A DNA stretch of 64,000 bases from Solirubrobacterales bacterium. Its GTDB lineage: Bacteria > Actinomycetota > Thermoleophilia > Solirubrobacterales > Solirubrobacteraceae. Where the stretch lies: NCBI GenBank assembly GCA_003244205.1, contig QHBW01000051.1:14542-78541 (forward strand), in the 5' to 3' direction. Under the pieces are notes generated by a model. The model was not told the DNA's origin. It saw nothing but the letters and a program-made list of their open reading frames with translations, and did not search any database. Below, piece after piece: positions 53,372 to 62,264 of the stretch (positions are counted from its first letter, which is position 1; the number at the start of each line of letters is the position of its first letter). The translations under genes were made by a program, and so were the position numbers.

Positions 53372-54709
53372 TCAGGGTGTCAACGAAAGCGGGTCAACTC
53401 CAACTCCACCTCCGGCAGTGGCTGAGTCGTGGTAGGGGCCGGGCTTGGGTCGCGGCTTGCCGCCAGGCAGCGCGAGTCGCAGGATCGTGCGCTGGACCAT
53501 GCCGAACTGCTTGAAGAACGGTCCGGTGTTGTAGGGCAGCTCGTAGCGCTCGCAGAGCTCCCTGACACGCGGGGCGATCTCCGCGTAGCGCGTGCTCGGC
53601 ATGTCGGGGTAGAGATGGTGCTCGACCTGATAGCCGAGGTTGCCGCTGAGGACGTGAAAGGCTGGGCCACCCTCGATGTTGGCTGCGCCTAGCAACTGGC
53701 GGATGTACATCCCGCCGCGTGTCTCGTTCTCGGTCTCCTCTTGAGAGAACGTGTAGGTCTGGTCGGGGAAGTGACCGCAGAAGATGATCATGTAGGCCCA
53801 GACGTTGCGCACGAGGTTTGCGGTGACGTCCGCCGTCAGCGTGGTGCGAAACGGCTCGCGGAACGAGCGCCGCTCGATCAGCTGACGCAGGATCTGGCCG
53901 CGGTCGCTGGAGCGTGTCGGCTTGGCCTTGCGCCAGACGCGCTTGACCATGCGCCCGGCACGCGGCTTCGGCTTGTCCGCCGCGGGCGCCCGCAATGGGG
54001 TGGCGGCAATGGCCAGCTCCACGAGCGTTGAGATCAGCCCGCTGAGCAGCGGAAAGACGATGTAGTCCTTGGTGATCTGCTGGCGCGCTTTGCGTGCCAT
54101 GCCCCTGAGCTCGCGCCGGATCGCCTGCTTGGACTTCTCACCCTTCTTGATCGCTTCGAAGTCGAGATCGTGGGAGGCGACACCCCACTCGAACAGCGCC
54201 GCGAGCACGAGGTTGTAGAAGGGCTGGAGGAGGTAGACAGGATTCCACTTCTGGTGCGGATCGATCCGCATGATCTCGTAGCCGAGGTCGCGGTCCTTGC
54301 CGCGAATGTTGGTGAAGGTGTGATGGATGAAGTTGTGTGAGTGCTTCCAGGCCTCCGCCGTCGAAGCGGAGTCCCAATCCCAGGTCGACGAGTTGATCTG
54401 GGGATCGTTCATCCAGTCCCACTGTCCATGCATGACGTTGTGGCCGATCTCCATGTTCTCGAGGATCTTGGCCAGCGAGAGCATCGATGTCCCGGCGATC
54501 CACGCCGGCTTGTAGCGGGAGGCGAACAGGATCACGCGGCCGAGCACGACCAGGCGACGATGCATCTCGATCATGCTCGTGATGTAACGGCGGTCGCGGT
54601 CGCCGAGATCGCCGAACACCTCATCGTGAATCGTTTCGACCTCCTTGCCAAGCTCCTCGATCTGCTCGGCGCTCAGGCGACTCAGTGGACTCTCGATCAT
54701 TGTGGGCAT
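53372..54709 (-). CDS. Fatty acid desaturase (DesA3-like), C-terminus replaced by IS sequence
   Basis: A membrane acyl-CoA desaturase of about 445 residues that introduces a double bond with O2 and electrons from the reductase coded next to it. The three histidine boxes are HNVMHGQW, HNFIHHTF and GYQVEHHLYPD. The ATG at 54709 has AGGA upstream; the frame is open to 54763. The last residues (VDPLSLTP) come from the IS right repeat, so the original tail is lost. The catalytic part ends well before this, so activity may remain. The mycobacterial counterpart is Rv3229c. Confidence 0.9.
   Translation of the reverse strand: MPTMIESPLSRLSAEQIEELGKEVETIHDEVFGDLGDRDRRYITSMIEMHRRLVVLGRVILFASRYKPAWIAGTSMLSLAKILENMEIGHNVMHGQWDWMNDPQINSSTWDWDSASTAEAWKHSHNFIHHTFTNIRGKDRDLGYEIMRIDPHQKWNPVYLLQPFYNLVLAALFEWGVASHDLDFEAIKKGEKSKQAIRRELRGMARKARQQITKDYIVFPLLSGLISTLVELAIAATPLRAPAADKPKPRAGRMVKRVWRKAKPTRSSDRGQILRQLIERRSFREPFRTTLTADVTANLVRNVWAYMIIFCGHFPDQTYTFSQEETENETRGGMYIRQLLGAANIEGGPAFHVLSGNLGYQVEHHLYPDMPSTRYAEIAPRVRELCERYELPYNTGPFFKQFGMVQRTILRLALPGGKPRPKPGPYHDSATAGGGVGVDPLSLTP
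53377..53402. repeat. Right inverted repeat of the IS3-like element
   Basis: It begins GTGTCAACGAAAGCGGG and ends CTCCA. It also contains the last codons of the neighbouring desaturase frame. Confidence 0.7.
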
Positions 54710-54728
54710 GTGGATCCTCGTGTGGGGG

Positions 54729-55829
54729 TCATAGGGCAATCTCGACAGGGCCTTCGGCGGCATGGATGCAGGTGCGGATCATCTCCCCGTCCTGGCCGCC
54801 CACCTTCCCTGTGCGCAAATCGCGCACCCGGCCCGAGCAGAGCTCACCGACGCACGTGTGACAGATGCCCATGCGGCAGCCAAAGGGGAGCGTGGCGCCC
54901 GCCTCCTCGCCGGCGACGAGAATGGGGGTGGCGCCGTCGCCGTGTGCCTCGATCTCGCTGACGGAGAAGCGGATCGTGCCGCCCTCGCCGTGCTCGCTGG
55001 GCTCCGAGCCGATGATCGGCTGGAAGCGCTCGGTGTGCAGCCGGTCGCGGTCTCCGTCGCGCTCCCAATGCTCGGTCAGCGCGTCGAGCATGGCGGCAGG
55101 ACCGCTGATGAAAGCTTCGCGCTCGCGCCAATCGGGGCACAGCGTCTGGAGGTCCTCCGGGCCCATGCGGCCCATCTCGTGGGTCAGCTGCTCGTGTAGG
55201 CGGAACCCCTGATGGCGTTGGGCGAGCTGGCGCAGCTCGGCGCCGAAGATCACATCCTCCGCTGTGCGTGCGGAATGCAGCAGCACGACGTCGGAGAGCG
55301 CGTCGCGGCGCGCTAGCGCCCGCAACATGCTCATGATCGGCGTGATGCCACTGCCGGCACTGATGAAGAGGAACTCGTCTGGCAGCGACTCGGGGAGCAC
55401 GAAGGTGCCCTCCACGCCACCTAGGCGCACGATCGCCCCGGGCTGCGCTCTGCGGACCAGGTAGGGCGAAACCTTGCCCGTGTCAACGAGCTTGGGTGTG
55501 ATGCTGAGGCAGCCGTCGGAGCGGCCCGGGTCGGATGTCAGCGAGTAGGCGCGCCAGTGGTGCACGCCATCGACCGGCATACCTATGCGCAGGTACTGGC
55601 CGGGCTCGTGGCCCTCCCACTCCCACCCTGGCTTGATCACGATTGTCGCCGCGTCGGGCGTCTCGCGCTCGACGCGCTCGATCCGCCCGCGCAGCTCTTG
55701 TGTCGACCACAGCGGGTTGATCAGCTCGAGGTAATCGTCGGGCAATAGCGGCGTGAAGACGTAGCGCAGCGCGCGCAGTGTTCTCAGTCGCCATTGCGGA
55801 ACCTTGGGCCGGGCGCCGCGCTCAGCCAT
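54729..55829 (-). CDS. Ferredoxin-type oxidoreductase (electron donor of the desaturase)
   Basis: A 366-residue flavoprotein. FAD site RAYSLTSDPG, NAD(P)H site LFISAGSGITPIMSMLRAL, and a C-terminal plant-type 2Fe-2S domain with CRMGICHTC (C-x4-C-x2-C), followed by a fourth Cys in RTCIHAAEGPVEIAL. It is coded 19 nt before the desaturase on the same strand, as Rv3230c is with DesA3 in mycobacteria. Its product passes NADPH electrons to the desaturase. Confidence 0.92.
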   Translation of the reverse strand: MAERGARPKVPQWRLRTLRALRYVFTPLLPDDYLELINPLWSTQELRGRIERVERETPDAATIVIKPGWEWEGHEPGQYLRIGMPVDGVHHWRAYSLTSDPGRSDGCLSITPKLVDTGKVSPYLVRRAQPGAIVRLGGVEGTFVLPESLPDEFLFISAGSGITPIMSMLRALARRDALSDVVLLHSARTAEDVIFGAELRQLAQRHQGFRLHEQLTHEMGRMGPEDLQTLCPDWREREAFISGPAAMLDALTEHWERDGDRDRLHTERFQPIIGSEPSEHGEGGTIRFSVSEIEAHGDGATPILVAGEEAGATLPFGCRMGICHTCVGELCSGRVRDLRTGKVGGQDGEMIRTCIHAAEGPVEIAL

Positions 55830-55856
55830 GGCGTCGCACTACCCTTTGAGAACCAT

Positions 55857-55899
55857 TGTCAACCATTCGTTTCCAAACGTAGCATCCGCGGACTAGACT
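55857..55899. promoter_or_regulatory. Divergent promoter region of tetR and the desaturase operon
   Basis: On the minus strand TTGACA (complement of 55857-55862) is a good -35 for the reductase-desaturase operon. On the plus strand TAGACT (55894-55899) lies 7 nt before the tetR GTG. The TetR operator is probably here; GAACCATTG and AACCATTCG form a short direct repeat (55851-55869) over the minus-strand -35. Confidence 0.5.
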
Positions 55900-55906
55900 G
55901 GCGCTC

Positions 55907-56569
55907 GTGGCCGCCTCCGCCTCGAGCACGCTGCGCCGTGGACGCGAGCGCGAGCTGGTGCTCGCCACGCGGTCGCTCTTCGACGAGCGGGGCATGCTCG
56001 ATGCCCCGATCGAGGAGATCGCCAACGCGGTCGGGATCGCGCGCGGGCTGATCTACCGCCAGTTCTCCTCCAAGGAGGAGCTCTTCGTGCTCACCGTTAC
56101 CGACTATCTCGACGAGCTCGCCGGCGTCCTCGACGACGCGACCGACGGCGGCGCCGACCCCCTTACCAGGCTAGAACGCGGGATGGCCGCTTATGCGGGC
56201 TTCTGCCAGCGCTATCCCGCCTTCCTCGATGCCTCGCTGTCGCTGATGCATCGACCTGCGCGCGAGCTGCACGAGATCGTCTCGGAGTCCGTCTGGCTAC
56301 GACTAGGCCAGGGCATCGCGCGCTGCGTCGACCACCTCGAGCGGGTGCTGCGCGCCGGCTCGGAAGCGGGAACGTTCGACGTCGTTGAGCCGCAGTACAT
56401 GGCCAACATCCTCTGGACCCAGGTGCTCGGGGCAATGCATCTCACCCGCATCCGCGTCGGCGTGCGCCAAGCCGCGCCGGGGATCCCCGAGCTCTTCACG
56501 ATCGCGCCAGAACAGGTAGTGCAGACGTGCGTGGATAGCGCGCTGGCGACGGTCAGGGCGCGGCGCTAG
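55907..56569 (+). CDS. TetR family transcriptional regulator
   Basis: A 220-residue repressor. The helix-turn-helix is APIEEIANAVGIARGLIYRQFSS, broken here by the usual turn, within the first 60 residues. The C-terminal ligand domain is wholly helical, with no catalytic features. It is divergent from the reductase-desaturase pair, which it probably controls in answer to an acyl-CoA-like ligand, and convergent with the mce operon. Confidence 0.9.
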   Translation: MAASASSTLRRGRERELVLATRSLFDERGMLDAPIEEIANAVGIARGLIYRQFSSKEELFVLTVTDYLDELAGVLDDATDGGADPLTRLERGMAAYAGFCQRYPAFLDASLSLMHRPARELHEIVSESVWLRLGQGIARCVDHLERVLRAGSEAGTFDVVEPQYMANILWTQVLGAMHLTRIRVGVRQAAPGIPELFTIAPEQVVQTCVDSALATVRARR

Positions 56570-56611
56570 CCTCGCCGAAGGTCACGATCACCGGCGACCC
56601 GCGGTTACGGC

Positions 56612-58024
56612 CTACGGCGGAGCCTGCGTCAGATGCGGGAAGTACTGCGTCAGCCCGTTGAAGCTGAACGGGGGCTGCAGGCGACAGGGGGGTGCCCCGG
56701 TGCCGATCACCGGCGCCGTCGGCGGGTTGGAGACGTCGCGGCAGTCGGATGTCTGTAGGCCGCCGTTACCCAGGTTGGCCAACTCTCCCGGGGCGAAGTA
56801 AGCGTTGTGGCGGTTGGACGGCAGGCGCTGGGAGTAGCCGACTTGCGACTCCTCGTTGATCGGCGCGAGCGTCCTCAGCTGGTGCTGACCAGGTCCGTTG
56901 GCCGAGGGCCCGGTCGACTGCAGCGCCGCGCCGGTGTTGGCCATTGCCGAGGTCAGCTCGGTGGCGTAGCGCGATACGAGGTCGATCCCAGGCGTGACCT
57001 GGCGCGCGAGCGGGTAGAGCTGGTCGCTGAGCGGTACGAGCGCCTTGATGATCTGCGTGGCCGCCGGCAGGGCGCGCCGGGCGACGCCGATCAGCGGCCG
57101 GAACTGCACCACAAGATCGCGGAACTTCGGCGCGAGCACGTCGACATTCACAAGCGCCGGGCGCAGCAGGGGGGCCACGGGCCGCAACGAGGCGATCGTC
57201 GGCGCCGCGAGCGCCGCCGCCTGATCGACGTCGGCGAGGGTGGAGCGCAGCTGCGCGAGGAAGGGCGCGAGCGCGCGCACGGTGCTCTCGAGCGCGACGT
57301 TGCGCTGCGCGGTCGTAGCCAGCACGGCATCGCCGGCGCTGACGACACGCTGCAGCGCTGCGCCGTGGTCGCCGACTGTCTGCAGCACCGTCGCTCCGTC
57401 GCCGACGAGGCGCTGCACGGAGCCCTGCTGGTGGTCGAGGATCGCGACGATGCTCGCGAGCTCGTTGGTCGTGGGGTCGAGGCTGCCGATCGCGTCGTTG
57501 AGCTCGGCGCCGCGACCCTGCAGCGCGGCTGCGGTATCGGCGAGCAGCGTCGTGAGGTGGTGGCGGGTGGGGGCATCGAGGGTGTCGAGCAGGCGGTCGA
57601 GCGTCTGCGTGGGAGCGATCTGACTGATGGCGAGCGTGCCGCCGTCGGCGATCTTGGTCGCGCCCGGGGTGCCGGGTGTCATCGCCACGAACGTCTCCCC
57701 GAGCAGTGTCTTCTGGCGCAGGATCGCGCGGGCGTCGGAGGGCAGCGGGGCATAGCTGGGATTGAGCTCGAGCGTCGCGTTTGCCCGCAGCCCGGTCTGG
57801 CTCACCGACACGACCTTGCCGATGTTGACGCCGGCGATGCGCACGTCAGCGTTTGAGACGAGGTTGGAGGCGTTGTCGAAGAGCGCGTGAACGCGGTAGC
57901 CCTTGGCGCTCAAGGGGACGTGTCCGCCGAGGCTGCGGAAGACGAACAGGATCAGGACTACGCAGGAGAGGATGAAGACCACTGCGAAGGCGACGGCGCC
58001 GCGATGAGGTGCTTGGGTCTCCAT
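56612..58024 (-). CDS. MCE family protein, last gene of the operon (mceF position)
   Basis: A 470-residue envelope protein with one N-terminal helix (FAVVFILSCVVLILFVFRSL), then the MCE domain (GYRVHALFDNASNLVSNADV, DVRIAGVNIGKVVSV). A long helical, coiled-coil-like middle (about 130-370) follows, then a Pro-rich tail. MCE proteins form hexamers and helical tunnels that carry lipids or sterols to the YrbE/MceG ABC transporter. It begins 3 nt after the previous mce gene and is convergent with tetR. Confidence 0.9.
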   Translation of the reverse strand: METQAPHRGAVAFAVVFILSCVVLILFVFRSLGGHVPLSAKGYRVHALFDNASNLVSNADVRIAGVNIGKVVSVSQTGLRANATLELNPSYAPLPSDARAILRQKTLLGETFVAMTPGTPGATKIADGGTLAISQIAPTQTLDRLLDTLDAPTRHHLTTLLADTAAALQGRGAELNDAIGSLDPTTNELASIVAILDHQQGSVQRLVGDGATVLQTVGDHGAALQRVVSAGDAVLATTAQRNVALESTVRALAPFLAQLRSTLADVDQAAALAAPTIASLRPVAPLLRPALVNVDVLAPKFRDLVVQFRPLIGVARRALPAATQIIKALVPLSDQLYPLARQVTPGIDLVSRYATELTSAMANTGAALQSTGPSANGPGQHQLRTLAPINEESQVGYSQRLPSNRHNAYFAPGELANLGNGGLQTSDCRDVSNPPTAPVIGTGAPPCRLQPPFSFNGLTQYFPHLTQAPP

Positions 58025-58027
58025 GGT

Positions 58028-59296
58028 CTATGGCGGGCAGGCCGATGACAGGCCGAGCACCGTCTTCAGCAGCGTCCCCAGGCCCCCCGGAGCGGCGAGC
58101 GACGAGCACGAGAAGAGCGCCTGGCCGCGCAGGACGGCGCCGTTGGCGTCGCCGGTCGAGACGACCGAGTTGACGTTGTGCAAGAACCACGCGGACCAGA
58201 AGAGACCGCCCTGATCCGCCCCCCCGGGGTTGTAGGCCAGTTCGTTTACGAGGTAGTTGAGCACCTGGAAGGACTCGGTCAAATATGGGGTGGCGGTGGT
58301 CAGGTCCTTGACCGTGGGAGCGACGTAGCGCGCCAGGGGCTGAAGGGCGTCTACGAACTGGCGCGTCTGGTGAAGGGGCAGAATGCCGGCGCCGTTGAAG
58401 AGCGTCGGTAGGTCCTGCAGCGTGCTCTTCAGCCGCGCCGCGGTGGGCGTCAGCGCGGTGAGGGTGGGGCCGAGGGTCTGGGCGAACGCGGTCGTCGTCA
58501 CGAGTGTGTCCTGCGTCGTGCGCAGTACCCCGGGGAGACGGGAGATCGAGGCGCGTAGGGCGACGTCCTGACTCGCCAGCGCGCGCAGGGTTACGTCCCC
58601 GGCGGAGACCACCTCGCCGAGCTGGCGGTCCTGGCTGCCGGCCGCCCGCGTGAGCACGGCGAGGTTGTGCACGAGGCTCGAGAGCTGATGGCGGCGGCCG
58701 GCGAGCAGATCGGTGATCTGGCGCAGCTGTGCCGTCGTGGGCCCAAGCGCGCGCAACGCTGCGCGCACATCCTCGCCGCGCCCGCGGAGCCCGGCGCCGA
58801 GACCGTTGAGGAGGCCGACGAAGTAGCTGCGCGTGTCGGCATCGAGGGAGGCCAGCAGCTCGTCGGCGTCGATCGGCGTGGTCGTGGCCGTCAGTGGGAT
58901 GCTGGCTCCGTGCGCGAGCACCGGGGCGCTCGGGCTGCCGGGCACGATGTCGACCTGCATGTCCTTCAGCGGCGTGTTGGGTACGAGCGTCGCCTGGGCG
59001 TCCACGTGCAACGCCCGAAGCTTGTGGGGATCGATGCGCATGCGCAGCACGCCGATGCCGTCGTGCAGTTGGGCGCCCGTGATCTGCCCGACATTGACGC
59101 CGGCGACGTTGACTGGCTCGCCCAGATTCGGCACCACGGCATCGAGGTTGGAGAAGTTCGCGCTGACCTCGTAGTAAGTGGCGAACGGTGACTGCAGGCG
59201 CTCCTGGGTGAGTACGTAGTAAGCGCTTGCGGCCGCGAGCGCCCAGATGACGAGGATGATCGCCACGCGTGGAATGTTCTTCTTGACCGCCTTCAT
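58028..59296 (-). CDS. MCE family protein (fifth gene seen from the operon start side)
   Basis: A 422-residue MCE protein. The anchor helix is VAIILVIWALAAASAYYVL and the MCE domain YYEVSANFSNLDAVVPNLGE then VNVAGVNVGQITGA. The helical segment has repeated LxxL patterns (to about residue 320), and the C-terminal part holds VNELAYNPGGADQGGLFWSA. Its ATG overlaps the stop of the upstream mce gene (ATGA at 59293-59296). Confidence 0.9.
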   Translation of the reverse strand: MKAVKKNIPRVAIILVIWALAAASAYYVLTQERLQSPFATYYEVSANFSNLDAVVPNLGEPVNVAGVNVGQITGAQLHDGIGVLRMRIDPHKLRALHVDAQATLVPNTPLKDMQVDIVPGSPSAPVLAHGASIPLTATTTPIDADELLASLDADTRSYFVGLLNGLGAGLRGRGEDVRAALRALGPTTAQLRQITDLLAGRRHQLSSLVHNLAVLTRAAGSQDRQLGEVVSAGDVTLRALASQDVALRASISRLPGVLRTTQDTLVTTTAFAQTLGPTLTALTPTAARLKSTLQDLPTLFNGAGILPLHQTRQFVDALQPLARYVAPTVKDLTTATPYLTESFQVLNYLVNELAYNPGGADQGGLFWSAWFLHNVNSVVSTGDANGAVLRGQALFSCSSLAAPGGLGTLLKTVLGLSSACPP

Positions 59297-60816
59297 CGTC
59301 GGCTGCTGCGCAGGGCATGTCGGAGGTTGGTGGGGGCGAGCGTCGCCAGCAGCTGCTGGATCGTCAGCCGCGGCGTGGATGTAGCGGTGGGGGCGCTGCG
59401 TGCGCTGCTCGCCGCCAGTCCGGCCGGGCCTGCCGGGACGTTTAGGTTGGGTAGTGGCTGGGTCGAGCACGGCAGGTCGGGACGCAGGGGCGGAGTGCTG
59501 CCAGCGCCGAGCCACACCGGGCGCGACTGCAGCGGCGCGCTGGAACCGGTGCCCACGAGCTGCCCTATCACCGGCAGCGACCCCGTCGACAGCGTCGCCG
59601 TCCCAAGGCCCGCCAGGTAGCGCATCGTGTAGCCGTTGGCGTCGAAGTTCTGACCCTGGCTGGCAAGGCCGACGAGCGCGTGGACAAAGTCCTCCCACGC
59701 GGGGCGCCCCGTCGAGAGACTGCCGTCGGGAACCACGGAGCTGAGCAGCGGCACCGCGTGCGTCACCACGCACTTGGTCAGCGGCCCCGCAACCGGGAAC
59801 AGGCTGCCCAGCCGGTTGACGAGCGTGGGCAGCTGGGTGAACGCGGCGCGCAGCGCGATCACCAGGCGTCGACGCTCCGCTGGGGCCACGAGCGCTGCGA
59901 GCTCGGCGACCTCCCCCGACAGAGTGCCCAGCGCGACCGGGGCGGCCTTCAGTCCGGGGTCCAGCGCCGAGCTGAAGCTCGCCAGCGTTGGCAGCACGCG
60001 ATCGAGCGCACTCAGCGCCGGCGGGGCGGCGATGAGCGTGCGATCGAGCTGCTGGACAGAGGCGCCGAGCGCGCCGTCCTGGGAGGCGAGCGCTGCGGCA
60101 GTGGTGTCCAAGCTCGACACGAGGTCGGCGAGCTGAGCCGCGCGGTCGCCGAGTGCGCCGGTCACGCGCGACGTGTAGCCAATCGCGCTTGAGAGGTCGT
60201 TCGTAGCGCTACCGCGCGCCGACTCGCTGATCCAAGCAAGGTCTCGCAGCACGGGCGTAAGCGACGCCGGCGTCGCGCGCAGCCCCTGCGCACCGCCGCC
60301 GGAGAGGGCAGTCCCGAGCTGCTTGACGACCGTCCGCAGATCGGTGCGCGTCGGCAATGAAAAGGTCGAGAGCACGCGGTCGAACTGCACCGGGTAGGAG
60401 GTCTGGGGAAGCGGGATCGTGGCGCCGCTCGAGAGCGTGGGGAGGCTCGGGCTGCCCGGGTGGATGTCGACGTAGAAGCCGCCCTCGAGGAAGAGTCGCG
60501 GGCGTACCGCCACAATGGCGTCGCGGTGGATCGGCTGGCCGCTGGAGCCGATGTTCATGGTCACGGAAGCGGTCTGGCCAGGGCCCTCAGAGACTCCCGT
60601 GACCTTGCCGACCTCGACGCCCGCGATCCGCACGGGAGAGCCGCTGCGCAGCTGGTTTGAGTTGGCGAAGAGCGCGTGCAGCTGGTAGGGATGCGAGAAC
60701 GGCAACGCTGGATGGAACGCCTTGTAGCTGATCGCGAAGATCGCCGCGATCACGACGATCGACACCATGCGCGGGTTCAGCGCGCGCGGACGGCGACGAC
60801 GGCGTGCCGGGCTCAT
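59293..60816 (-). CDS. MCE family protein
   Basis: A 507-residue MCE protein with a basic cytosolic head (PARRRRRPRALNPR), one helix (MVSIVVIAAIFAISYKAF) and the MCE domain (YQLHALFANSNQLRSGSPVR then IAGVEVGKVTGV, with FYVDIHPGSPSLPTL). A helical middle and a Pro/Ala/Thr-rich end follow. ATGA overlaps on both sides show operon-coupled translation. Confidence 0.9.
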   Translation of the reverse strand: MSPARRRRRPRALNPRMVSIVVIAAIFAISYKAFHPALPFSHPYQLHALFANSNQLRSGSPVRIAGVEVGKVTGVSEGPGQTASVTMNIGSSGQPIHRDAIVAVRPRLFLEGGFYVDIHPGSPSLPTLSSGATIPLPQTSYPVQFDRVLSTFSLPTRTDLRTVVKQLGTALSGGGAQGLRATPASLTPVLRDLAWISESARGSATNDLSSAIGYTSRVTGALGDRAAQLADLVSSLDTTAAALASQDGALGASVQQLDRTLIAAPPALSALDRVLPTLASFSSALDPGLKAAPVALGTLSGEVAELAALVAPAERRRLVIALRAAFTQLPTLVNRLGSLFPVAGPLTKCVVTHAVPLLSSVVPDGSLSTGRPAWEDFVHALVGLASQGQNFDANGYTMRYLAGLGTATLSTGSLPVIGQLVGTGSSAPLQSRPVWLGAGSTPPLRPDLPCSTQPLPNLNVPAGPAGLAASSARSAPTATSTPRLTIQQLLATLAPTNLRHALRSSRR

Positions 60817-62264
60817 GGTCCGCTCGCTGACGGCGGGAGCACGCCCGCCTGTTGGGCGAGGCGCGTGGCCGCGGCGGGCGCCGAGGTCAGCTCGACCGCT
60901 CGGGGCTGCAGGCCGGGCGGATTGCCGATCTGCTGTCCGGGGCCGTAGGGCTCGTTGCCCGCCTCGCACTCCTGCGAGTTCTCGTGGGGATAGAAGTTGA
61001 CGTGAAGGTCAGAGGAGGGCGTCGCCTGGTGGAGCATCTGGCCGCTGTTGAGTATCGGGATCATGCGGATCCAACTGCCGCCGGCGTCGCCCTCAGTGGC
61101 GATCGCGCCGAGGTTGCGCATCCACAGGCCGGCGACGTTGCAGGCCATCTGGGCCGGGGCGACGGTGCGCAGGACCGCCCCGAGGCCGAACAGCGCCGAG
61201 GCGCCGATCGTGGGCAGGTCGTTGCTGCCGAGCACGCGCAGCGCGCCCTGGGCGGCGGGATCTGCAGCGAAGGATCCGACGGCCGCGAGCGTCGCGCCCA
61301 GGGACCGCGCCAGTGCGGGGATTTGCCGGGCGACAGGGGTGCTCGCGCGCACGGCTGCGTCGAGGCGGACGCTCGCCGTCGCCAGCAGCGCGGCGCCCGG
61401 TTGCAGCCCGCGCGCGAGCGCCGCGGCGTTCGCCAGCACGGGGGTGAGCCGCCCGAGCACCGCGGTGCCGACCTGCTCGGTCGGCGGAAGCTCGTCGATC
61501 GCTCGCCCGAGCGGCCCTGCCGCAGCGTCGATCGCCGCGAGCGTGGTGTCGGCGTTGACGATGAAATCGCCAAGCGTGCCGGCGACGGGCGCAAGCGCCC
61601 CGGTCGTGGCCGCGAGCCCGCGCAGGAAGCCCGCGAGGTTCGTCGAGGGCGAGCCGAGCACGGCCAGAACACGGTCGAGCGGCGGTAGCAGTTGCGCGCT
61701 CGCTTTGAATGTCGCGTTGAGGTTGGATCCGCGACCGGCGACGGCGGTCCCAAACGAGCCGACGAGGCTGCGCACGGCGCGCTTGGTCGGCGGGCCGAAG
61801 ACGGCGAAGGCATCATCGAGATCGACGCTCGGGTGGGCCTGCGCGAGCGGCAGGACACCGCCGTGGGGAAGCGCGCTGCGCGAGCGGCCGGGAGTCAGCT
61901 GAACGTACTCGCCACCGAGTACGGATGCCAGGCGCACCTCTGAGATCGAGTCGACCGGCAGCGAACGCACCCCCGAGCTGATCTGCAGCGTCAGCCGTGC
62001 GTACGCCGGGTTGGTGCCCTGCGGGGGTGTCGCCGTGATTGCCACCACCTGCCCGATGCGTGCGCCGCCGATGCGCACGTCGGCGTGGTTGGTGAGCTTG
62101 CCCGCGTCGGGGACGTTGGCGTAGAGCTTGTACGTCGGTAGGAAGGGCACCCCGTTGCTGGCGAAGTAGGAGATGTAGACCGCGCTCAGGATCACGACCA
62201 GCGCGATCACGCCGTTGAGAATGGGGTGGTCGAGCAGCTTCGTTGCGCGGGTGCGGGGTCTCAT
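60813..62264 (-). CDS. MCE family protein
   Basis: A 483-residue MCE protein: anchor helix ILNGVIALVVILSAVYISYF, MCE domain YKLYANVPDAGKLTNHADVR then IGGARIGQVVAI, and LGGEYVQLTPG at the domain's end. A helical region of about 250 residues follows. The tail has SSDLHVNFYPHENSQECEAG, with a Cys conserved in several mce members here. It is overlapped by its neighbours at both ends. Confidence 0.9.
   Translation of the reverse strand: MRPRTRATKLLDHPILNGVIALVVILSAVYISYFASNGVPFLPTYKLYANVPDAGKLTNHADVRIGGARIGQVVAITATPPQGTNPAYARLTLQISSGVRSLPVDSISEVRLASVLGGEYVQLTPGRSRSALPHGGVLPLAQAHPSVDLDDAFAVFGPPTKRAVRSLVGSFGTAVAGRGSNLNATFKASAQLLPPLDRVLAVLGSPSTNLAGFLRGLAATTGALAPVAGTLGDFIVNADTTLAAIDAAAGPLGRAIDELPPTEQVGTAVLGRLTPVLANAAALARGLQPGAALLATASVRLDAAVRASTPVARQIPALARSLGATLAAVGSFAADPAAQGALRVLGSNDLPTIGASALFGLGAVLRTVAPAQMACNVAGLWMRNLGAIATEGDAGGSWIRMIPILNSGQMLHQATPSSDLHVNFYPHENSQECEAGNEPYGPGQQIGNPPGLQPRAVELTSAPAAATRLAQQAGVLPPSASGP

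Larger units (their letters stand above)
52111..53402 (-). mobile_element. IS3-family insertion sequence, degenerate
   Basis: About 1.29 kb bounded by imperfect inverted repeats with TGGAG...CTCCA tips. It carries orfA and orfB of an IS3-type transposase on the minus strand. Three single-base indels break both frames, so it cannot move by itself as read. It lies between tRNA-Gly and a fatty-acid desaturase gene, whose last codons run into its right end. I find no target duplication. Confidence 0.88.

Noticed and set aside
51936-53402. Genomic island or prophage insertion at tRNA-Gly.
   Set aside because: No integrase, attachment repeat of the tRNA 3' end or phage gene is visible; only a simple IS3-type element lies nearby.
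52105-53407. Target-site duplication of the IS element.
   Set aside because: The bases flanking the two ends (GTCG on the left, ACTCC on the right) show no 3-4 bp match.
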